From Planctomycetota bacterium (GTDB lineage Bacteria; Planctomycetota; UBA1135), in NCBI GenBank assembly GCA_022447335.1, contig JAKVCF010000024.1, positions 1 through 22,697 on the forward strand: 22,697 nucleotides of DNA, read 5' to 3'. Of the stretch, positions 15,754-22,697 are shown piece after piece (the first letter of the stretch is position 1; every line of letters begins with the position of its first letter). Both the position numbers and the translations under genes were made by a program. The notes beneath the pieces are model-generated. The model was not told the DNA's origin, ran no database searches, and worked only from the letters and a program-made list of their open reading frames with translations.

Positions 15754-16560
15754 GTGAGTGGCGCACGCGCTTACTCACCTTTTGACAGCGCGCGATTCTA
15801 CCGGCTGCTCCCTTACCGCGTACCGCTTGGGCGCACGGTCCTAGTTCTAAACCAAACGGTTAGCACGCAGCTTGCCTTGCGCACAGAACTTGATCGTCTC
15901 GGCGCAGCTGGTCGCGGACTACTCGCGGTTGCGGAAGAACAGACCTCCGGACGCGGTCGTCGCGCGCAGGATTGGTGGGCAGGCCCACCTCATGCCAACC
16001 TCGCAATCAGCTTGGCTGTGCACCACCCCCCGATACCGCCCGAGACGCTCGGCATGCATGCCGCCTGCGCTTTGGCTGATGCCGCGCGCCCGCACACGCG
16101 AGGGCACACGCTAGCCTTGAAGTGGCCTAATGACCTGCTGCTCGACGGGGCCAAGTTCGCAGGTCTGCCAGTCGAGACGGGCGCTAACGCAGATGCTGCG
16201 CTGCTCGGCCTTGGAGTCAATCTGCGGGTCGCGCCCCCGATCGAAGTCGCTGACTATCCGACCACCCGCCTCGACCCCCACGCTAACCGTGAGGCCTTCC
16301 TCGCACGTTGGCTACTCGCACTGAGCCGCCGCCTCGCCCAAGCCGGCCGAGTAGGCCCAGCAAGACTCGAATCCGATTGCCTTGCCCTGCTGCAGAACTG
16401 GGCTCCGCACGGAGTACACGAGCCGCGTTCCGCGCATCGTGGGCCGTTGGTACAATTCTCGGTTCATGACGGGCTCACCTGGGGAGTCGAAGGCCATTTC
16501 GAGACCCGCCCGCTTGGCTGGATTGAACAGCTCGAACCACTCGCCATCCCAACCTTTTAG
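15754..16560 (+). CDS. birA: Biotin--[acetyl-CoA-carboxylase] ligase (BirA catalytic type)
   Basis: The enzyme activates biotin as biotinyl-AMP and attaches it to the carrier-protein lysine of biotin-dependent carboxylases. Motifs in order are EEQTSGRGRRAQDWWAGPP (residues 61-79, ATP/biotin loop), ALKWPNDLLLDGAKFAGLPVE (121-141, with catalytic KWPND and the GxK lysine), and ALLGLGVNLR (149-158). The short C-terminal domain ends in GWIEQLEPL. There is no N-terminal helix-turn-helix, so it should not repress biotin genes as the E. coli protein does. An open frame reaches back to 15673 inside the sigma gene. The GTG at 15754, 2 bp after the sigma stop, fits the family length better (268 residues). 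Confidence 0.92.
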   Translation: MSGARAYSPFDSARFYRLLPYRVPLGRTVLVLNQTVSTQLALRTELDRLGAAGRGLLAVAEEQTSGRGRRAQDWWAGPPHANLAISLAVHHPPIPPETLGMHAACALADAARPHTRGHTLALKWPNDLLLDGAKFAGLPVETGANADAALLGLGVNLRVAPPIEVADYPTTRLDPHANREAFLARWLLALSRRLAQAGRVGPARLESDCLALLQNWAPHGVHEPRSAHRGPLVQFSVHDGLTWGVEGHFETRPLGWIEQLEPLAIPTF

Positions 16561-16581
16561 CTCGCGCACCCGAACCTGCAC

Positions 16582-17307
16582 ATGGCACGCCACGACGGCC
16601 GCTCCGAGAACGAACTGCGCCCCTTCCGCATCACGCGCAACTTTATCGACACTGCCAAAGGCGCGGTGCTGGTCGAGGCTGGCCGAACCCGGGTGCTGTG
16701 CACCTGCTCTGTGGTCAGCGGAGTGCCAGCGTGGAAGCGCAACTCGGGTGAGGGTTGGCTGACCGCTGAGTACGCCATGCTTCCGGGCTCGGTCAAGGGT
16801 CGCAAGCGCCGTGAGACTGGCAGTCGCGACGGCCGCAGTGTCGAGATTCAACGCCTAATCGGTCGCGCGCTGCGCGCGGTGGTCGATATGCGCGCCCTCC
16901 CTGATATCACGCTTTCCATGGACTGTGACGTGATCCAAGCCGACGGTGGCACACGCTGCGCCTCAATCACCGGCGCCATGGTCGCCCTGCATGACGCCTG
17001 CCAAGAACTAGCAAGGCGTAAGCAGTTGTGCCACTGGCCAATCACGGACTGGGCCGCCGCCGTCTCAGTTGGCCGATTGCATGGCAATGAGATCCTCGAC
17101 CTCGACTACAAGGAAGATTTCGCCGCCGACGTCGACATGAACGTCATCGGTACCGCCTCGGGCAAGCTGATTGAGATCCAGGGCACTGCCGAAGGCGAAC
17201 CTTTCCCGCGGGAAAGCTGCCATAAGTTAATCGACCTTGGCCTGGACGGCGTTCTACGCCTGACCGAAATACAACAGGCAGCTATAGCCGAAAGCGCAAC
17301 CGCCTGA
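16582..17307 (+). CDS. rph: Ribonuclease PH
   Basis: RNase PH is a phosphate-dependent 3'-5' exoribonuclease that trims tRNA 3' ends. The 241-residue protein starts with the typical RHDGRSENELRPFRI (3-17). It has EYAMLPGS, the basic SRDGRSVEIQRLIGRALRAVVD (81-102), the phosphate-site block QADGGTRCASITGAMVAL (119-136), the DLDYKEDFAADVDMNV metal region and the final EIQGTAEGEPFPRE. All hallmarks are intact and the length is normal. It lies 21 bp after birA and 9 bp before rdgB. The rph-rdgB neighbourhood is common in bacteria. Because the tRNA in this window encodes its own CCA, trimming by Rph fits the organism's tRNA maturation. Confidence 0.97.
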   Translation: MARHDGRSENELRPFRITRNFIDTAKGAVLVEAGRTRVLCTCSVVSGVPAWKRNSGEGWLTAEYAMLPGSVKGRKRRETGSRDGRSVEIQRLIGRALRAVVDMRALPDITLSMDCDVIQADGGTRCASITGAMVALHDACQELARRKQLCHWPITDWAAAVSVGRLHGNEILDLDYKEDFAADVDMNVIGTASGKLIEIQGTAEGEPFPRESCHKLIDLGLDGVLRLTEIQQAAIAESATA

Positions 17308-17316
17308 CCCCATTTG

Positions 17317-18006
17317 ATGCAACGCATTCTCGTCGCCTCAAGCAATCCCAAGAAGCTCACTGAGCTGCGCGCCCTATGCGCGGAGTTACCGGTCGAAATT
17401 TTAAGCCCCGACGTGCTGTCAAGTGAACTGCCCGAGGTGGTAGAAGACGGGGAAACCTTCCTCGATAACGCGATCAAGAAGGCCGTGTCTTTTGCTGAAG
17501 TGGCTGCGCGCGACCTGGGCGACGATGTCTGGGCTCTAGCCGATGACTCAGGCTTATGCGTAGACGCGCTAGACGGCGCCCCAGGCGTACACTCGGCCCG
17601 CTATGCCGCTGAAACTATGGCAGCCGATGGATCGATAGTGCCAGAGAATGCCGGTCGAGAAATTATCGACCCAGCGAATAATGCTCTGCTAATCAAACAG
17701 CTTGCTACAACGCCGGCCAACCAACGTGGCGCAGCCTTTCACTGCATCATCGCGGTAGCTGGGCAAGGCGAACTGCTGTTTGCGGTCGAAGGCGAAGTGC
17801 GTGGCCAAATCCTCGATCATCTGACGGGAGAGGGTGGCTTCGGCTACGATCCACTGTTCTTCCATCCGCCAAGTAGCTGCAGCTTCGCCCAACTCGACGC
17901 TACCGCCAAGTCAGCCGTCAGCCACCGTGGTCAGGCAGTCGCCCGCCTCGCCAACGTTCTCCGCACCGTGCTCCCGGCCCCTTCCGCCGCCCGAACCGAC
18001 GCATGA
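17317..18006 (+). CDS. rdgB: XTP/dITP pyrophosphatase (RdgB/HAM1 family)
   Basis: The enzyme hydrolyses XTP, ITP and dITP to monophosphates and pyrophosphate, keeping damaged purines out of nucleic acids. The 229-residue product begins MQRILVASSNPKKLTELRAL with the SxNxxK substrate motif. It continues with DDSGLCVDALDGAPGVHSARYA, which carries the catalytic and metal acidic residues, then GEGGFGYDPLFF and SHRGQAVARL at the C-terminus. It is slightly longer than the usual 195-205 residues because of an extra stretch after the SARYA motif and a short Ala/Pro-rich tail. ATG 17317 was preferred to the TTG just before it. It overlaps lepA by 4 bp (ATGA). Confidence 0.95.
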   Translation: MQRILVASSNPKKLTELRALCAELPVEILSPDVLSSELPEVVEDGETFLDNAIKKAVSFAEVAARDLGDDVWALADDSGLCVDALDGAPGVHSARYAAETMAADGSIVPENAGREIIDPANNALLIKQLATTPANQRGAAFHCIIAVAGQGELLFAVEGEVRGQILDHLTGEGGFGYDPLFFHPPSSCSFAQLDATAKSAVSHRGQAVARLANVLRTVLPAPSAARTDA

Positions 18007-19811
18007 GCCGCCGCTTCCCGCCTGAGCGCATTCGCAACTTCTCGATCATTGCTCACATTGACCACGGTAAGTCGACGCTTGCCGACCGCTTCCTCGAGGT
18101 GACGGGCGCCGTCGATACGCGCAAGAAGCAGGATCAAATGCTCGACTCGATGGATCTCGAGCGCGAGCGGGGCATCACCATTAAGGCGGCAGCAGTGTCA
18201 CTAACGCACACAATTCGTGGCGAAGAATACCTGCTCAACTTGATCGACACGCCGGGGCACGTCGACTTCGCCTATGAGGTCGAAAAGTCGCTTCAAGCCT
18301 GTGAAGGAGCGTTATTGCTGATCGATGCCGCGCAGGGTATCCAGGCACAGACTGTAGCCAACGCAATGCTGGCCATGGAACAGGACATGGAGGTCGTTCC
18401 TGTCTTTAACAAAATGGACCTCCCCCATGCGCGACCTGAAGAGATCAAGGACGAGCTCGAAAATACGCTTCTACTCGAACGCGACTCGGCGCTCGCATGT
18501 TCAGCTAAAACCGGTGAAGGTATCGATGGCATTCTCGAAGCTGTCGTTGATCGCATGCCTGCTCCGGAAGGAAGCCCTGACAAGCCGCTGCGCGCACTAA
18601 TATTCGATGCCAAGTACGATGAATACCGAGGGATCATCGTTTACCTACGCATGATCGATGGCACGCTCAAGAAAGGCGATTGGGTGCACATGGTCGGCGC
18701 GGACACCGACTACGAGGCCATTGAGATTGGAAAATTCATGCCGAAGCCAGTGCCGCACGAAGAACTTTCGGTTGGCGAGGCAGGCTATCTGATTTCGAAT
18801 ATCAAACAGCTCGAAGACGTGCGCGTGGGCGACACAATCACGATCATGCGCGGTGAGCGGGCTGCAGCCCTAGAAGGCTACCGCGAGGCGCAGCCAATGG
18901 TCTGGTGTGGTATTTACCCGACCAACTCAGGTGACTTTGAAAATCTTCGCTCGGCCCTAAAAGCTCTCAAACTAAACGACAGCGCGATTGTCTTCGACCC
19001 GGAAAGCTCGGATGCCCTCGGCTTCGGCTTCCGCTGCGGATTTCTAGGCCTACTGCACATGGAAATCGTGCAAGAGCGCCTCGAACGCGAAAGCGGGCTG
19101 GATATCGTTCAGACAGCACCGACCGTGCCCTACGAAGTCCAGATGAATGACGGAAGCACTTTAGTAATCCACTCACCGGGCGAGCTTCCGGATCCGACAC
19201 AGTGGTCAGAGATCCGCGAACCTATCGTCACTGTACATATCATCGTGCCGACTGATTCGATTGGGGTCATTATGAAACTGTGCACCGACCGCCGCGGAAT
19301 ATTCCTGCGCCAAGAACATCTATCAGCAACCCGTGTCATGCTGACCTGGGACATGCCACTATCCGAAATCATCTACGATTTCTACGACAAGCTAAAATCT
19401 GGCACCAAGGGATACGGCACGATGAACTTCGAAGAGCCGCGCTTTGATGCCGCCAATCTCGTCAAGCTCCGCATCCTAGTTAATAGCAAGGAAGCCGATG
19501 AACTGTCGGTCATATGCCATAATGACTCGTGCCAACGTCGCGGTCGGGCAGTGCTGCAGAAGCTACAGAAAGAGATCCCCCGCCACCAATTCCAAATCCC
19601 ATTGCAAGCGGCGGTTGGCGGAAAGATTGTCGCGCGCGAGAATATTCGCGCTCTATCCAAGAACGTCACAGCAAAGTGCTATGGCGGCGACATCACACGC
19701 AAGCGCAAGCTTCTCGAGAAACAGAAAGAGGGGAAAAAGCGCATGAAGTCAATTGGAAATGTCGAAGTGCCACAAAAAGCATTCTTAGCGGTTCTTTCTA
19801 CCGATGAATAG
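18003..19811 (+). CDS. lepA: Elongation factor 4 (LepA) GTPase
   Basis: LepA is a ribosome-associated GTPase implicated in back-translocation and in 30S assembly. Its 602 residues include the G1 loop AHIDHGKST (17-25), LERERGITIKAA, DTPGHVDF (82-89) and NKMD (136-139), with SAKTGEG further on. Domain II and the EF-G-like domains are followed by the LepA-specific C-terminal domain, which includes ERGRAV-like QRRGRAVLQKLQKEIPRHQF, GGKIVARENIRALSKNVTAKCYGGDITRKRKLLEKQ and VPQKAFLAVLSTDE. Length and order are standard. It is the last gene of the run and is followed within 20 bp by a strong terminator. Confidence 0.98.
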   Translation: MSRRFPPERIRNFSIIAHIDHGKSTLADRFLEVTGAVDTRKKQDQMLDSMDLERERGITIKAAAVSLTHTIRGEEYLLNLIDTPGHVDFAYEVEKSLQACEGALLLIDAAQGIQAQTVANAMLAMEQDMEVVPVFNKMDLPHARPEEIKDELENTLLLERDSALACSAKTGEGIDGILEAVVDRMPAPEGSPDKPLRALIFDAKYDEYRGIIVYLRMIDGTLKKGDWVHMVGADTDYEAIEIGKFMPKPVPHEELSVGEAGYLISNIKQLEDVRVGDTITIMRGERAAALEGYREAQPMVWCGIYPTNSGDFENLRSALKALKLNDSAIVFDPESSDALGFGFRCGFLGLLHMEIVQERLERESGLDIVQTAPTVPYEVQMNDGSTLVIHSPGELPDPTQWSEIREPIVTVHIIVPTDSIGVIMKLCTDRRGIFLRQEHLSATRVMLTWDMPLSEIIYDFYDKLKSGTKGYGTMNFEEPRFDAANLVKLRILVNSKEADELSVICHNDSCQRRGRAVLQKLQKEIPRHQFQIPLQAAVGGKIVARENIRALSKNVTAKCYGGDITRKRKLLEKQKEGKKRMKSIGNVEVPQKAFLAVLSTDE

Positions 19812-19828
19812 AACTCGCCTTCAATAAG

Positions 19829-19867
19829 AAAAACAGCGCGCCCTCCTCCGAAGGCGCGCTGTTTTTT
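19829..19867. terminator. Strong intrinsic, probably bidirectional, terminator after lepA
   Basis: ACAGCGCGCC (19833-19842) pairs perfectly with GGCGCGCTGT (19853-19862) around a 10-nt loop. The stem is followed by TTTTT on the plus strand and preceded by AAGAAAA on the left, giving a T-run on the minus strand too. It separates lepA from the convergent repeat-protein gene, whose stop codon is 14 bp away. Confidence 0.9.
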
Positions 19868-19880
19868 GCTTGCGGAAGTC

Positions 19881-20675
19881 TTACCTGCTGTCCCTCGACT
19901 TACCATCACGCCTCTTTGCTTCAGCCCTCCCGGATCTTGACTTGCCATCACGCTTCTTTGCTTCAGCCCTCCCGGATCTTGACTTGCTATCACGCTTCTT
20001 TGCTTCAACCTGGGAGCCTTTGCGGTCGCGCGCCTTCGCCTCAGCTGCTTCAGCCTGGCGGTATCGACCCCACATTGCTTTCTCGGCGGCCTCGTACTTA
20101 GCCTTGGCATCCTCTGCGTCGAGCTCTCCTGCACCTACCTGCTGTCGGAGGTCGCTTTCCAGCTCCTCTAAACGACGCTCAATCCCGATCCGAAGTTGAT
20201 CAAGCTGCCCGTCACTGTGGTCATCAGATCTTTCATGATCTGCCTCAGCTTTGCGAGCACGGCCGGGCTGCTCCTCAGACTTACGTAAGCGAGCCTGCAT
20301 ATTCTCTTCGGCAGCTCGGTACTTCTGTCGCGCCTCTTCTCCGGTGAGCTCGCCAGACTCAATCTGTGCACGGAGATCTCTACCGTACTTCGCCAGGCGC
20401 TCTTCAATCTGCACCTTGGGATCCTTTTGAGCCTTGCCAGCAACACCCTTTTCTCCATGCCCAGAGTGCCTGGATGGTAAGGGGCGATTCAAAGCATTCA
20501 TCATCGCCTCCGCTTGCGCGAGTGTGATTTCTCCATTAGCGACCGCTTCACCCAGCCTACGCTCAATAGCCCCATAGTCTTGGCCATACGCAAACCCAAC
20601 CGGGACCACCGCCAGAGCTATGGACAAAGCGCCAATGCTTAGCATCCGCAATACTCTTTCACTTGAAACTGTCAT
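19881..20675 (-). CDS. Secreted helical-repeat protein with a highly basic C-terminal tail
   Basis: This 264-residue protein has a signal peptide (hydrophobic residues 11-29, cleavage near GFAYG-Q). I do not recognise a named family. Three imperfect modules can be aligned: residues 37-62, 90-132 and 165-207. Each has IE-x-RL, then GE-[ILT] and a run such as AKAKYEAAEKAM. They probably form helical hairpins. A charged linker joins them. The tail (223-264) is three 14-residue Lys/Arg/Ser-rich repeats of the type AEAKKRDGKSRSGR, net strongly positive, and could bind nucleic acid, lipid or polyanionic wall material (inference). The protein converges on lepA and lies downstream of another minus-strand exported coiled-coil gene. 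No clear -10 hexamer lies 6 nt before its ATG. Confidence 0.75.
   Translation of the reverse strand: MTVSSERVLRMLSIGALSIALAVVPVGFAYGQDYGAIERRLGEAVANGEITLAQAEAMMNALNRPLPSRHSGHGEKGVAGKAQKDPKVQIEERLAKYGRDLRAQIESGELTGEEARQKYRAAEENMQARLRKSEEQPGRARKAEADHERSDDHSDGQLDQLRIGIERRLEELESDLRQQVGAGELDAEDAKAKYEAAEKAMWGRYRQAEAAEAKARDRKGSQVEAKKRDSKSRSGRAEAKKRDGKSRSGRAEAKRRDGKSRDSR
19884..20009 (-). repeat. Three 42-bp tandem repeats encoding the basic tail
   Basis: The units are 19884-19925, 19926-19967 and 19968-20009 in coding phase. They are nearly identical (for example CTTTGCTTCAGCCCTCCCGG, plus-strand reading, occurs twice 42 bp apart). Copy number may vary between strains. Confidence 0.88.
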
Positions 20676-20741
20676 CTCTAAGATCTCTTCTAATTTCCAC
20701 TACGATTAATTGCGCATCCCCCATCTTATTAGGTGAGGAAC

Positions 20742-20756
20742 CAGCGAGGATCGCTG
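20742..20756. repeat. Short inverted repeat in the gap between two minus-strand genes
   Basis: CAGCGA (20742-20747) and TCGCTG (20751-20756) are separated by GGA, so a 6-bp hairpin can form. It lies 113 bp past the stop of the coiled-coil gene. There is no T-run, so a terminator role is weak. The rest of 20676-20868 shows no gene or convincing promoter. Confidence 0.3.
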
Positions 20757-20868
20757 TAAGGAGGCAATATCCAAGAGAATACCTGCATACCGCTTCACCC
20801 GCGGGCTTATTGACCGCGACATCATCGAATCACAACCTCTTCGCCTAATCGTCGAAACTGAAACCCTT

Positions 20869-21570
20869 TTAGTTTCCCGCCTTAGCTTGATACCCCTGAT
20901 ACCTCCTGACCTGCATCGGATCAAGAAAGTTTGCTATTTCGGCCAGATGATCTTGACGGTACTGGTCACGAAACTGACTCAACTGATCTTGATCCTCGCC
21001 TGCATCCAAGCGGCGTAAGTACTCTGCATCTCGCGCGTAGAGGCTCGTCAAAGAAGATCGCATTAGACCCGATTGACTCGGCGTCAAGTTATTCCACGAT
21101 TCCATTTTCCCTATCAGCGCGTCGAGCTGCTCCGGTCGGGTCTCCAATCTTGAGCGCTGCTTCTGCATCTGTTCATCCTGACGGACGTCCTTAAGAACAT
21201 CGGCGACAGCAACTTTGAATTCCTCCTCTGAGCCTTTGCCACGCGACCCCTGAGGGCGGCGATCTGCAACAACCTTGAGCAATTCAGAGCGAAGTGCGTC
21301 AAAGTCTTCTTGCTTAGCAAACTGATCGAAGTCGGGAAGCCGCAACTCCTCGACCTCTGGGCGCAGGTCGAGCATCGCGAACTGGTCGCGCAATCGCCTA
21401 TTCTCTTCAGCGAGCTCGGACACGCGATCCTCCAGTTCAACCAATGACTGCATCGCCACATCGTCGATAAATCCCTTCCCTTCAGAGGGCTCTGCGTCCA
21501 TCAATGCGACAAGTAAAGCGATTCCCCCGAAGACGAGGGCGAGATACGAAATGAGTGTAGAAGAATTCAT
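20869..21570 (-). CDS. Membrane-anchored coiled-coil protein, unknown function
   Basis: The 233-residue protein begins with a single membrane segment (residues 6-24, LISYLALVFGGIALLVALM). It is followed by a coiled coil (about 40-66, VELEDRVSELAEENRRLRDQ) and a charged, mostly helical region. The C-terminal part has NNLTPSQSGLM and IANFLDPMQVRRYQ. These L-T/D-P-x-Q elements recall the LTxxQ motifs of Spy/CpxP-like periplasmic proteins, but the match is too slight for a family call. The longer open frame to 21675 was rejected. ATG 21570 is preceded by GGAG with 6-nt spacing, one of the few good Shine-Dalgarno sites here, and gives the expected N-terminal anchor. It is divergent from the carboxypeptidase-regulatory-like gene, with 68 bp between starts. 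Confidence 0.75.
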   Translation of the reverse strand: MNSSTLISYLALVFGGIALLVALMDAEPSEGKGFIDDVAMQSLVELEDRVSELAEENRRLRDQFAMLDLRPEVEELRLPDFDQFAKQEDFDALRSELLKVVADRRPQGSRGKGSEEEFKVAVADVLKDVRQDEQMQKQRSRLETRPEQLDALIGKMESWNNLTPSQSGLMRSSLTSLYARDAEYLRRLDAGEDQDQLSQFRDQYRQDHLAEIANFLDPMQVRRYQGYQAKAGN

Positions 21571-21626
21571 GTAGGGCTCCGATGTGCCAATGTACGACAC
21601 CGGTCTCTGATCAGGGAAAAACTTAC

Positions 21627-21632
21627 TAAGAT
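21627..21632 (+). promoter_or_regulatory. -10-like hexamer TAAGAT for the carboxypeptidase-regulatory-like gene
   Basis: TAAGAT is exactly 6 nt before GTG 21639. It overlaps the in-frame stop (TAA 21627-21629) that bounds the open frame, so GTG 21639 is the first usable start. No Shine-Dalgarno is present. Confidence 0.4.
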
Positions 21633-21638
21633 CTCGCG

Positions 21639-22697
21639 GTGAACCGCCAGCACATCCTCGCCTTACTCGCCGCATGCGCTACCCTTGTAGCTCTCGCGTG
21701 GGTACTCGCCGGGAGCGCCGACCTTGGGGCCAACCGACCCGATCCTGCGACAGAAACTCTTGCTCCATCGAAAGCCGAAGAAATAGGGGCAGACCAAAGA
21801 CCCACCCCTGACGAGGGAATAGCGGCTGACCGGACAGAAGCTCCCCTGAAAAGCAACGAGCCCCTCGCGCCTTCCGGATATCAAGAAATAGGATTCTTGC
21901 GCGGGCGCGTCATTAGTGAGGCCCTAAATGAGCCACTAGAAGGCGCCCTCATCAACATCTCACGGCGTCAGCACTTTGAGTTTAGGCTGCCCGATCCTCG
22001 CGAGAGAAACTCGAGCCGACCCGTGGCTCAGGCGATAACTGACGAGCTTGGCTATTTCGAAGCAGTCGTCCCTATCGCTATTCCTTTTGATATTGAGGCG
22101 ATCGCTGACCACCACGCAACAGCCAGGCGTGACTTCATCTTTGCAGGCGAAGAGGTCCTCCTGAAGCTCCCCGCCGCAGCCCTACTAGAAGGAGTAATCC
22201 AACGAGCACTCGATGACTCTCCGGTCGTCCACGCCCTAGTCATCGGAATGAATCACAAACGGATGGAAATTTTCCGCTCGCACACCAATCTGGATGGACA
22301 GTTTATTTCTGAAAACCTTGAGCCAGGCCTAGTAACTGTCGAAGTCACACCTCAAGACGCGATTGCCCCCCCTTCTCAGAAAGTAGATTTACAAGCAGGA
22401 TTACGAACCCATCTTGAATTCACAGTTGAGAATGGCTTTCGCATTCATGGCATGGTGATAGACCAACAGGGGTTGCCAATTGCAGGCGCCGAGGTAGGCC
22501 TTGGCGCATCACTCGAACGCTCTACATTGACCGATATCAATGGTTGGTACGAGATGATAGGCGTTGGCGATGCCAAGCGACGAGGCCTGGAGCACCTTGT
22601 CGCTCGAGCCGAGGGTTATGGAAAAGAACGAAGAGTAATCGCTAAGATCAAATTTGAGAAAGATATGCGATTGGATTTTGCGCTAACACTAGCACGG
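21639..22697 (+). CDS. Membrane-anchored protein with repeated carboxypeptidase-regulatory-like (Ig-like) modules, 3' end outside window
   Basis: An uninterrupted frame of 353 codons runs from GTG 21639 to the last base. The N-terminus (residues 5-24, HILALLAACATLVALAWVLA) is a membrane anchor or signal. An acidic/Pro-rich linker (30-80) follows, then at least three beta-sandwich modules: about 86-178 (GFLRGRVISEALNEPLEGALINISR), 180-263 and 266-351 (FRIHGMVIDQQGLPIAGAEVGLG...TLTDINGWYEM). The G-x-V-x-D-x-x-G-x-P-[IL]-x-G-A-x-V pattern with a following T-D-x-x-G-x-[YF] is that of CarboxypepD_reg domains. Such tandem modules usually form stalks in exported proteins, with any enzymatic domain lying beyond the window. 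The start is fixed by a stop four codons upstream and by a TAAGAT 6 nt before the GTG. Long proteins of this kind are common in planctomycetes. Confidence 0.85.
   Translation, partial: MNRQHILALLAACATLVALAWVLAGSADLGANRPDPATETLAPSKAEEIGADQRPTPDEGIAADRTEAPLKSNEPLAPSGYQEIGFLRGRVISEALNEPLEGALINISRRQHFEFRLPDPRERNSSRPVAQAITDELGYFEAVVPIAIPFDIEAIADHHATARRDFIFAGEEVLLKLPAAALLEGVIQRALDDSPVVHALVIGMNHKRMEIFRSHTNLDGQFISENLEPGLVTVEVTPQDAIAPPSQKVDLQAGLRTHLEFTVENGFRIHGMVIDQQGLPIAGAEVGLGASLERSTLTDINGWYEMIGVGDAKRRGLEHLVARAEGYGKERRVIAKIKFEKDMRLDFALTLAR

Noticed and set aside
16312..16851. 179-residue minus-strand open frame over birA/rph
   Set aside because: Antisense shadow of conserved genes in GC-rich DNA.

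Overview
The window looks like part of a chromosome from a planctomycete (phylum Planctomycetota). The best evidence is the pair PSCyt1-DUF1549-DUF1553 cytochrome-like protein plus DUF1501 Tat-exported protein, a gene pair that is greatly expanded in that phylum. Supporting signs are the many secreted, low-homology coiled-coil and carboxypeptidase-regulatory-like proteins and the scarcity of Shine-Dalgarno sites. Genus and species cannot be read from the sequence.

Left part (1-9851): mostly exported proteins. A partial coiled-coil gene and a secreted gluzincin-like protein with a degenerate zinc motif run on the plus strand. They converge on the DUF1501 / PSCyt1-DUF1549-DUF1553 pair on the minus strand. 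The large cytochrome-like gene is split by an in-frame amber codon at 5552-5554. A serine hydrolase of the beta-lactamase/esterase type is divergent from it. Next comes a minus-strand pair: a membrane-anchored coiled-coil protein made of two 76-residue repeats, then a secreted protein ending in RTX-like calcium-binding repeats. These two genes overlap through a 9-bp triplicated sequence. A small YdhR-type monooxygenase follows.

Middle part (9901-19867): housekeeping genes. On the minus strand, a PyrK-like iron-sulfur flavoprotein, a 6-pyruvoyl-tetrahydropterin-synthase homologue lacking the usual catalytic cysteine, and a tRNA-Pro(GGG) are read in the same direction. Divergent from them is a compact plus-strand run of nine genes: Nudix hydrolase, HD phosphohydrolase, argS, apt, a FliA/WhiG-type sigma factor, birA, rph, rdgB and lepA. 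Gaps are 2-21 bp, or the genes overlap, and the run ends at a strong bidirectional terminator. Shared themes are nucleotide salvage and sanitation (Nudix, HD, apt, rdgB), RNA maturation and translation (argS, rph, lepA), and one regulator.

Right part (19881-22697): exported proteins again. There is a secreted basic-tailed repeat protein, a membrane-anchored coiled-coil protein, and, divergent from it, the start of a large membrane-anchored protein with repeated carboxypeptidase-regulatory-like (Ig-like) modules that runs off the window.

The most useful cross-cutting observation is a TANNNT (-10-like) hexamer exactly 6 nt before the start codon of four transcription-unit-leading genes, and 8-9 nt before two more. 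This suggests leaderless transcription. I found no CRISPR array, insertion sequence, phage or defence cassette. No gap between genes exceeds 300 bp; the largest are 9312-9545 and 20676-20868, and I see no gene in either.
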